Of a stretch of 64,000 nucleotides of DNA, positions 36,706 to 48,300 are shown one piece after another. Numbering within the stretch: the first letter of the stretch is position 1; every line of letters starts with the position of its first letter. The DNA is from Metallyticus violacea (taxonomy: Eukaryota; Arthropoda; Insecta; Mantodea; Metallyticidae), in the NCBI GenBank assembly GCA_030762175.1, contig CM060831.1:96398001-96462000 (forward strand), written 5' to 3'. Below the pieces are notes generated by a model that ran no database searches, had not been told where the DNA came from, and saw only the letters and a program-made list of their open reading frames with translations. The translations under genes and the position numbers were made by a program.

Positions 36706-39645
36706 ACTGATCATCAGGCATTTCCACTTTTCAGCAGTTGCCTCTTACTCCCAAAAAAACTGCTCTATTCCACCATTAGCCTACTATAATCCATGATCCT
36801 GTATTCCTTTTGCCACTTCACCCCTCCATGTATTTCTTGGTTCCCTTCCTCTTCCATCTCTGAGGTGTTATCAATACATCATTCTTCTAGGCCACTTCTC
36901 TTCCTACATCCTCTCTATGAGTCCATACCAAGTCAGGATTTTTGTCATAATTCTATTTGAATACTGTCTCTTGGCTTACATCACTTCTCGAATTTTTTTC
37001 ACTTCTCTTTCTATTCATCCTTGATACTCTCACACTTCTCCTTAAATTATCCATTTCAAAAAATTAATCTGATATTTTAAGTTCTCTGTTAGTATCTAAC
37101 TTTTACATACCTGTGTGAGAATGTTTTGCACCATTGTTCTCAAAATATAATTTTCTGTCCTCATTGTTATTTTCTTGCGCCAAAATATTCCATTCAATAC
37201 TTTTATAGCATTATTCTGCTCATAGCATCAGGCTCATACATACTTTCTTATCTATAATGGAACCTACATACTTAAACTGATTTGTTGCTCTTGTAACACT
37301 TTCTTCATGTTTTTAGAAGTCTCTCGTCAAAAATTCCACATCTTCATCATGCCCAATAAAATGTAAATAATATAATATAATGATTCACTAACATATTAAA
37401 CTAGAATTTCAAGCATACCAAGGAAATTACTAATGTATATACAAAATCTCCTTCCTAAGACACATACATACAGATGCATATATACCTTTCGATTAGCATA
37501 ATCAGGAAATTTCCCTCGAAGCAACTCAAGGCTTTCTTCTCCAGCTGTCCCAGTACCATCATCTGCATGTCCTCCAGTGGAAGATGCACTCAAGTTGTTA
37601 TCCTCCGTACTAGTAGCAGAATCCAAAGCACCTTTGGACATGAGAAGCTCATATTCTGATTGGTGATTGTCACGGATATGATTCAAAGCTTCTTGTCGCT
37701 CAGCATAGCTGCCCTCGCATAGATGGCACTTGAAAGGAAGGTCTGCTGAAGAAGTTACTCCACCACTGCCATTAACAGAATTGGCTTCTGAATTTGCTGA
37801 CAATGGTGTGACTGGAAATGGTTTTGTTGCTAGTAATACAGGCTCTGGAATACTGCTGAAAAATACAGAATTGAAATATAGTAAGCATATAGTTATTGCT
37901 ATTATTATTTATTGCTCTTATAGAATAGTCTCAATTTGCAAACTAATTGCAATAAAAAGAAACTAAATAAAGAAGAAAAGAACAGACATAAGCATACAGA
38001 ACAGGAATGCAGATTTTTTATTTGTACTGAAATTACTAAGAATAAAATTCACTGTATTCATTGGGTAGTATTCTTTTTCCGTTCCATTTTAATTTTCTTA
38101 TGAATTACTCAATTTTGCAACTTTTGAGGGTAACTAGTACTAATATCTTTCTGTTCATCTTGCACATAGTAGTTCTAGCTGTCTTTAGCAGCAATAAAAT
38201 GAATTCATTTTGATTTTCTATCCCTTTGCTACACACCTTTCCCTTAATTTTGGCCTTAAGTAACACTTCTGATTTATTTATCTTTATTAAATGAAAATTC
38301 AAAATAATTGATCTGCATCTATCTATGCCTTAATGGAATCTTGCAAGAAAAATTGCAGGAAACGGAAAGAGAGAAAGGGCTGAGTTCTGAGGCATATAAA
38401 CTACTAGAATAAAAGATTATATTTATTTGAAAAAACGATACTGCCATATTGCTATGTGTGGGGAAGAGTATCTCATTCACATGAATGAGTGACATTAGCC
38501 TGATGAAAAAGTAAAGAAGTAAAGTAAAAAGTTACTTAACTGCAAAGTACAACAAAGTTCATGTATAAAAATACGTAGATAAGATACATGGAGGTATTAG
38601 CAGAAATAAAGTGACTTATAATGAATTTTTTAAAATTCTGTTGAAACCAATGCAGTGAAACTAGATAAAATATAAATGATTATCCAGTACTGTCGCCTCA
38701 TACATTCTAGTGCTTCACTTACTTTTAAAATATAGTGGGACCAGTTTCAACCAAGTCAGCCCCACTGTATTTTAAAAGTAAGAGACAACAGTATTGGATA
38801 ATCATTTATAGAAATAAAGTGCTTTAAATGTGCTAATATAAGAGTGAATAATAATTTCACTATTATTCAATTAAACTCCATTATTTTACTACTAGTCTAA
38901 AATAAAATATGTGTAAAGCTGAACCACATAGGTACCTGGTCAGTGTGCATTTCAGATTTTCAGCACCAGAAGATCCTGCAGGTAGTTTATATGAACTTTT
39001 TTCAACTTTTTCATGTTCTTTCACAGTATCTGAATCATGTTCCAGAGGCCTATGCAAAAAATTGACTTTGTCATCTGGCATATCCTCATTTGCACTTCCA
39101 TGACCTTCCTCTCCACCATGTTGGCTACTTGCAGCACTCAAGCTGCCACAATCTTCTACTGACATGATGCATGACCTGTATAACACATTCAGTTATTTTG
39201 AAATTGTGTATATCTTTTTATAACTTGCTACAACCTTAAAAATAAATAAGTACTTTTAAATTGGTAGTATTAAAGCATGCCTCCTCCTGCTACATAGATA
39301 AATTTTGTTTTACATAATACATTTTTATTTATATCTTTAGAACAAAGAGCACATAAAAATTTATTATCTAAACTTAAGCTAAATCTATAGAGCTAAACAT
39401 ATAGGATGAACCGATTAAGTTTTAACTACAATGCAGTAACAGTCAGCTTTAAGCTGCCGTATGCCTGGTTATAACAGCAAAATTGTATGGTGGGGTGTGG
39501 GTTTAATTGGATCACTTCACAGCTACACAATATAAACATTTGCTTTTTACCTCTTCTATTCTGGAATTTTTTTTAAACTGCGCAATCTAAAAAATACTCA
39601 AGTTTATTGAATAATCTTTCCTCTTTTTTTGTTAAAGTTTCTTAG

Positions 39646-39716
<71 letters not shown>

Positions 39717-42700
39717 TATTCACCATTTGGATCACATGATATGGGCTTCATCCAGAATATAATATAAGGAATATGCAAGTTTAGTAATTATACTAGTTTT
39801 ACAATATGTCTTATTTAAATTCATGTATTCACTTACTGAATAAAAGGTATGTTGTAGTAGAAAGGTTTTGACTTCTTTATTAAATTGTTTTATATTGGTT
39901 ATTTCTTTAATATTTATTGGTAGTTTGTTATACATTTTAATACCTACATTTGTGAGATTATTTTTTAAAATATTTGTCCTGCATATCTGAACATGAAGGT
40001 CATTTTTCCTTCTTGTATTATGAGAATGAATATCTATATTAGTACATAATTCTTCCTGATGTCTCTTAATATGGTTTACAATCTCTATTATAAAGAGGCA
40101 GGCTAATGGTAGTATATTATGTTTCCTAAAATAGGGTCTACAGGATGTCATATTATCTATTCTACTTATAATTCTTATTGCTCTCTCCTGGATTTTAAAT
40201 ACTCTCTCACACTTTTCTCCCCAAAATTTTATTCCATATTTTAATTGACTATGAAAATGAGCAAAATATACAACATTTTTCAATCCTATAATTTCAAAAT
40301 TAATGTGCTAATATTCCTCTTTCTCCACAAGTAAGGATTGTGCATCCTTTTGTGATTAATTGGGGTTAACTATATTTGTGGTTATATGCTTATCTCTCTC
40401 TCTCTTTTTTTTCCGGGGAAATGGTGTTTAACACGTGTTTTTACCACTGAGGAACTACAGGTGGTGGACACTGATGATACATGAGATGAAATGATATATT
40501 CAGAAAGGGTAAGGAAGGAAACGTGTTCAAGGCATTAGGGTACTTCCCTGGCATTTGCTATTTATGAGGACTGAGGAAAACATGAAAAAAACCTCAGTCT
40601 GGGAGGATGGTCCTGGCAGGATTCCAACCCCAGACCTCTTACTCGCGAGTAGACACCTTAATGACCTCAGCCACCTGTGGCGGTTTGTGCTTGTCTTATT
40701 TACATGATTCTTGGGTATGAACTTTGTTGTGTGGCTCGTCCACTCATAGTAATTTGAGGATATAAGGCATTAGGATGCTACATTTTGAAGTTTTGTTAGT
40801 GTGCTGGCAGTCAGCTTAAGTGACTGCTGAGAAGAACCAATGCTAACTTTGTTCACTTATGCATTTATTTTGGCCAATAAGTATTAAAAGAACAGAATAA
40901 TTTTGTTTATGCTATAAAATACTAGCTGGATTAGGTTGAAGTAGAAGTTAGTGCTGAGAGTCAAAAATTTAAATGTACAATATTATTTATCTTCTATGCA
41001 TAAGAATACTAGCTGGTTGTGACAGCACAAGCTAGTCAACATTCAATGCACTGCAAGCAACAAGAGGATTTTTTTTTTGATTGGTTTATTTATGGATGCT
41101 CTTTAACATCTCAGGTCATTAGCGTCCCATTCAATTCAGGGCGTGAAACGGCCGACAAATTTTGCTCAGAGACCTCTCTTTCAGGCTTGAGGTTCTTTTT
41201 TGTGCCATAAATGTACGACACGGGACCCACGGCTTTACTTCCCTTCCAAAGGAAGCCATACTTAGGATTTTTACGCCCCGAAAAAATCCATCGGTCCTGG
41301 CCGGGTTCGAACCCGCAATCTTGGGTTTAGGAGGCAAGTATGGTAACCACTACACCACCAGGACCGACTCAACAAGAGGAACACATGCATATCTGTCTAT
41401 ATATATTTCTGATCATTGACCTCAAACAGTAGGTGTAGCCAAAAGCATTATAAACATAAACTGTGTACAGATTTAAAAATATTGAAATTTCAATAGGATT
41501 TATATTGAATATTAGGTTGTTACACTTTTTTAAGAGTATTGCAACATATTTTATGCTTTTATATCTTAGAAATGTGTATGTTGAAAAATGAATTATAATA
41601 TTTTACTGACTTAATATTTCATAATCATTTATTAATTTTTATATTTTAAAATAAAAATTTCATTCATTCTTTCAGATTTAATTAAAATTATATATCCTTA
41701 TCTAGGTAATTTTCTCATGATAAAGCACACATAATCCTGATCCTGAATTCATTACTGGTGTTTGTAATTGCTGCATGTTGTATATTGAATATACAGTCCA
41801 AAAACAAGTCCAATTATTCTATCTTTCTCGTTTCTATAGGAAATTTTTTTTTTTTTGAGTAGTGTTTAACGCCCGTTTCCACCACTGAGGCACCACAGGC
41901 GGTATAGGAAATTGTAGCATGCAAAAATAATTTATAAAAATTCCATACTAGGTTACAAGAACATCAAAGAAAAGTTCTTAAGTGGAATGGTATTCCATGA
42001 GATAATGTCACTGGTTTTTCTCATTATGGATAAATTTCAATATAACATTAACAAAAAAAAATAATACAAATTTGTCCTTTTCAGCAAAGTGCACATTTTA
42101 TTGTACAATGTAATACATCTCAAATTATAAACTGAATATGGTTTCAGATTAATGCTAACTCCTTTCTCATGTGTTCTGTGACCACAACAACATTTCAAAA
42201 GATATTTAAAAGTAGGAACACAATTTTGGCCAGTAAACAAATAGAGCTTTAAAAAACCCTAAAGAGCAACACAAAGAACAAAACTTCCCAAAGCAAACAA
42301 TCAAACATTTATGTAATTATTTGTAATGACTGCAATAAGAAATACATATAAGGTGGTGGCAGTAGTGGTATTTGAGAAGAGTTTCAGAGACCTCCTGCAC
42401 TTCAGTCATAGGCTTTTAGTGCCAACCCCCAAATCCCTTATAGTATTTCAAATTCCATCTCAATGAGATCCAGAACTTTACTTCCTATAAGGGGATCACC
42501 TATATTTATTTAGATATGGTTGTGGACCAAAGAGTTGATATCTTCTTCTCTCCAGGGCTCCACACTCTAGGAGTATGTGCTTTGCAGTCTCATGGGATTG
42601 GCCGCAAAATTTATGAATGGGTTCTTCCTAAAAGAGTCCCATTTTCTGGAGATGTTTCCTAAATTGACCATGTCTAGTAATTAATCCCACCACTCTCCTT

Positions 42701-45351
42701 AACTTTTTCCTTCCCAGCTTTAGGAGCGTTTTAGTGAGTGTGAGATTGGGTCCACTAACAAGGCTTTTTCCAAAGGCTTGTTCTGGGTAATTGGACCATC
42801 CTGTTTTATGTTTCTCTCTGGCCTCATAACCTTACTGTGTTCTTACTGTGGATTTGCTAACTTTACAGGCTGGTTCTGGTCCTATTAAGGGGCTAGATGC
42901 TCCTTTCTTGGTCAGTTTATCTGTTGCTTCATTCCCTGTCACTCCTCTGTGAACTGATACTCAACACAGTTCTTATCTGACAGGGCTTTCTACATCTACG
43001 GTAAAAAATCATTTGAAGCATCAATTTATGTTTGCAGAAACACATGAGATATGTCACATACAAACACACTGAGAAATCAGCAATAGCATACTATTTTTAG
43101 TGCAAAAATCATGAGAAATACATAGAATATGGGAGAATTTATACATATAAAAAATTTAGGTTATTTTGATCTTCTTAACAACAATGATCTCCTCTCCAAA
43201 TTCAGTTCTACAGAGAGATATCTGCATACCATGCTGAAAAGCTTACAGTGAATCTGTACTGATAGGTGTAAAGCTTTCAAACATGTTCAAGTAAGCTGGT
43301 TAAAATTATGAATTTGAGTGATTCCTTGTAAAAAAATGTATATTTAAAAAAATGGTTTGTTAGAATAAATTTGCTGTAATTTATAAAATGTACGTAAAAC
43401 AAAAGCTGTCATTACCTTGATGTAGGCACTTGAGTCGCTGAACCAGGGCTCAGTGGATTGTGCTTTGTTTGAACATGTTTCTTAAGATTGCTCTGAGTTG
43501 AAAATGTTGAGCTGGGACAATAATTGCATTTGTATGGTCTCTCTGGAACATTTCGCATGGTGTAGTTAGTTGGATTAGATCCAGGAGAGGTTTCAGAACT
43601 TGATGATGAATTGCCTGTGCTTGTTCCTTGAGAACTCGGAGCATTTGATTGTCCACCATGTTTGCGAAGAAGGTGACGGTCACAATTTGACTTTGTGGTG
43701 AAGAGCAATGGACAGTGTGGGCATTTGTAGGGCTTCTGTCCTGTATGTGTTAGAACATGTCGCCGCAATGAGGATGACCAAGGAAATTTGCGGAAACAAT
43801 ATGGGCAAGCCACACGATTAGGTGCTAAAGAATATGCACTCTTTTTCTTTTCTCCTCCAGCACTGTTGGTAGTAACAGTTCCAAGTTCACATTCTGACCT
43901 GCAAGAAAATTACCATCATTCTCATTGATCAGTGCGTAGGAAGGCTCTTTATGTCTTTCACTTTTTATATCACACATGTATATAGGATGTTAATGAACTA
44001 CACCGAGATAATTTCAGAGAGTGTAAAGATGTCACATATAAGCAATTTGAGATAGGCAATGTATAATCCACAACTAAACATAATCCACCTTTATGGTGTT
44101 AAACATTTTGCATCAGATGCTGATTTGTCGGTGTTAAAGCCAAGCAGGGTGAAAAACTGATTTAAATGTCTTTAAAACTGTCTTGCAAGCATAGAAATAT
44201 AAATTTTCCACAGCTCGTTATCAGCATTTTCATTATTTAGTATCATAAATCCCTCAAATCTCGATTTGCTATTATGACAGTGCGACACTGAACATCTATT
44301 AACTACCTTTGTGCATTATGTAGCCCACTCTAGAGTGAGCTTTATAACTGCTTGTGTGGCATAATGCATAAGCAAAAGCTGCCATGGATTCAATTTTTGT
44401 CATGTTGTTGAATTTTTTTTTCATCTAATATGAAGTGCTATAGTATGCATACTAAAGAATTATGAGTGAAATGATTTCAAGTTTTATTTTCTTTCTTGAC
44501 AATGAATGTATTACCAACATGCATGGCTATAAGCTTACTACTAATATGATGCCAAAAACTTAATTTATGCAATACATATGGCCTTCTTGAATTATGTAGC
44601 TGATGATCCACATGTCACAAATTAAATTCTTTCCATGATGTTCAATTTTTTTATTTAATATGAAGTGCTGCGAAATGCATATTAAAGAATTATGGATGAA
44701 AGTTAGGTAATCTTTGAATATATGACCCATAATTCTACCTTTTGTAAGCAAGGATTGTAATTATATGAATTTATGTCTTAAGATTTAAGTGCATAAATTG
44801 AAATATAATCTTAAAATGTAGGCTAAAAGCTATATTATTAGGCCCTAGTCAGAAAAAGGGAAAAAGAGGGGGAGGGGGAGTGATGAAAGAGACTCAAACT
44901 GGAAAACAAGTGACCACCTCTTACTCAAAAGTTAATGTCATAACCATTCCCTTTGTTATTATGTCTTATGCTTTAGGGAGGCATCTTCATTAGCCAATGG
45001 CATATTGGCGCTTTAAAAACTTATAGCCATAGTAAAACACTAAAAATCATGTCGTCACATTAAAACTCTCTTTAAGTTTCACAAACACACTTATAAAAGT
45101 AATTTTGGTACATGTTTCGTGAGGTACATTCCTCACATTGTCAACCAAAACGACGAGTCGTTGACTTTTATAAGTATGTTTGTGAAACTTAAAGAGAGTT
45201 TTAATGTGACGACATGATTTTTAGTGTTTTACTTTAAATCAAAATAAGATTAACAAAAGTTTCACTGTGTGGATTCCGAAATTCCGTAAACATATTATAG
45301 CCATAGCTTTGAAATTTGAACAGATATGCCATAGTTATCTATCCCAAATTG

Positions 45352-45396
<45 letters not shown>

Positions 45397-48300
45397 CACC
45401 TCTGCACTCTGAAATTATTTTGGTATAATTCATTAACATCCTATATATGTATACAAAAATACATAAGTATAATAATATATGTATATATTTTTCTTTCTAT
45501 CTTATTAAATTATTTTACCTATAATCAATCATAAATTTTAGTTTAAATTCAAAGAGCCTCTAGATGATTAGTATATTAGAAAATATCATAATTGCTGATG
45601 ATCGCTGCTGCTAATTCTAGACAAATTATTTCCTTTATTCCAAACGTGGAAGGTATATATTTTCATTTTTCAGAAAATTTGAGACAACTTTTTGTGGGAC
45701 TATCAAAAGAATGAACTAAATTTTATAAATAAGACTATAAAATCTTTATTTGATACATTATTTTAAAAATAAAATTAGTGTGGAAGACCTAGAAAATACA
45801 TTTTTGGAATTGTCACAGGATAAAATGAATATAAAACAGGTGCTTAAAGCAAATGGTACCTAAGGTTATTATAAGAATATTTACAGTACTTATGCAAATA
45901 GTTAAGCATTTAAAAATAATAAAACTGAGTTCAGAACATTTTAATCTAGATACTAAAAGATAAAAATTCACAGTGGTTTGATTATGTTTGGGGGAAAATG
46001 AGCAATCTCAGAACTTTTTCTGGCATCATTAATCAAGGTAAACCATTTTGGCTAATTTGCTTATTAGCTATTTTTGACTGGTCAAATTATCCCTTTTCTT
46101 TTCCCAACCAGAATACCAAGATTTCAGATCTTAATGTTTTCACATAAGGGATATGCTCATAGATATCTCTCTAACTTCACGTGATTATTTTATTAAGTAC
46201 CAAATATCAAAATCAATCCAGATTGGGAAGTAACCTTTTCTCAGTCATCCTTTTAATAACCTATTCTTATTGGTATAGGTATAAAAGAGTATTATTATTG
46301 TGAATTAATTAATGAGCAAAAGTATAGTGTCTGTCAAAAGTATAAGGATACCCTTATAAAGAAAGCATACTATTGACTCCTTAAACCTTTGAGAAACCAA
46401 TTGATTTTTATACATAAAGGGCCCATGAAAAAATATTATTTTCACTGCAAATTTGATCTCTCTATATTTAAAATGAAGAATTATACAATAATATTTCTGT
46501 TATGAAAACATTTTCTCCTTTCGATAGGAAAAACATTTAATTACCTTACAATGGGTGCCTTCAGACCAATGAATTTTGGTATGTAAATATAGATACCTGA
46601 AAAGTTCATTATGTTATTATCACATTTCATTTTATTTTATTTTAAAAATTGTAATGGCCTGATCACAGAGTCTATGTGACAAAATTTTTACTTGCTCTCT
46701 TGGAAAAAGTGTCTTTTAATATAATTTTGTCTCAATTGAGAATTCATAGCAAATTTATCTTGTACTGCCATGGCCTCTTAGCTTGGTTGTGAGCTAACAC
46801 TGATTAAAAAGCTTATTCCCAACACTTTTATTTATTACCTGTGGAATGCTACAAGAAGTGTACAAGTGCTAATTGTTTCCTTTAAAATACCGTAAATGGG
46901 ACTATAAGAATGGGAAATGGTAAATTATTGGAACCAGGAAGAGTGATTTGAGCTATAGGTAGATTGGTGACAAAATTTAAGTTGATTGGTACTGAGAGAT
47001 GATGGATTGATGTTTAACATAGCATTATGTGCTATGAGAGATGTAATTAGATGAAGAAAGCATGGTAGTGATGTGTTTTCTGTGATGAAAGTAGATTGAA
47101 GTTGTATCCCTGATGAAAATTGAATAGGTACACAATAAGTTTCTTTCACTCTCATAGCTCCTGCTCCTCCTCATAGTTGAAGGAGATACACTAAAGATTT
47201 GGAGGTGTATTACCTATAAGGTCCTGGAGATCTCCACATCATTGATGATACTGTCAATAGCCAGAGATATGTGCAACTTTTAGAAGTCAAGGTTTCAGCA
47301 GTCAATTGCCTAATAAGACAAGACAATGGAACATTGTCTTGTCCTTAAACCAATTATTTGTGAAGACAAGACAATGGAACATTGTCTTCACAAATAATTG
47401 GTTTAAGGACTAGGATGCTCCCTTGGACACCATACTCACCTGGTTTTAATCCCATACTGATCTATAGAATTCTATGGCAGTCAAGTTAACCAGAGGACAC
47501 CTAAATTCAAGGGACAGCTGAAACTGGCATTTGCTACCTTGTGGCAAGGGATCAAGGGATCACTATCCAGGAATGCGGACAAGTAATCAACTTGCTGCCA
47601 GACGTGCAAAGGCATGTCACAGAGCCAAAGGAGGTCATATAATTATTAATAATGTAATGATGGTTTTCCAAATAACAACTTCATAGAAAAACTGAATTTT
47701 GTGTTTTTTCATGATATCCTAAACTTCTGACAAGACATCCTACATTGGTACTGCAGCTCCTCATATTTATCTTTCCAGGACCAGAAAACGTTACCAAGAA
47801 AGATTATTCAGACTTGAAATCAAATCTACAGCCCACTAACTTGTAAGCAGATATTTAGCATGTGAACCATGCCTGAGACACACCAGTCATAATATAAATA
47901 TATGGCTTAAATAATATATTTCCTGTTAGGGAAAATATCTACTGAAATTGACGTATTACTGTCTTTTCATTTGTTACTTTTTAATAAGAAATGAGCTGTT
48001 ACAAAAAGATTTATCACAGTACTTTCAGTAAAAATGTTCAACTGCTCATGTAAATAACAATTATTACTTTCCTTTAATTTATATGATACAACCTACCAAA
48101 TGAATAGTTTACCTGTTCTCATCACTGCCAGAGTTGTTTCCTTCACTGTTGCTGCCTGCCACAAGTCCTTCTTCATCTTCTTCACTTCCCTCTAGAGCAT
48201 CTTCTCCATCTTGTGTGCCACGAAAGTAATGCTGAAATGCTTTCGTTTGAGTTGATGCATTATCTAGAAGTCTTGAAACACTTGCAAGGTCTACATCCTT

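Noticed and set aside
43978..45440. One DNA transposon with terminal inverted repeats formed by the two dispersed-repeat copies
   Set aside because: The same repeat occurs singly at 15.6 and 59.9 kb, no transposase lies between the copies, and no TSD was found; two independent insertions are as likely.
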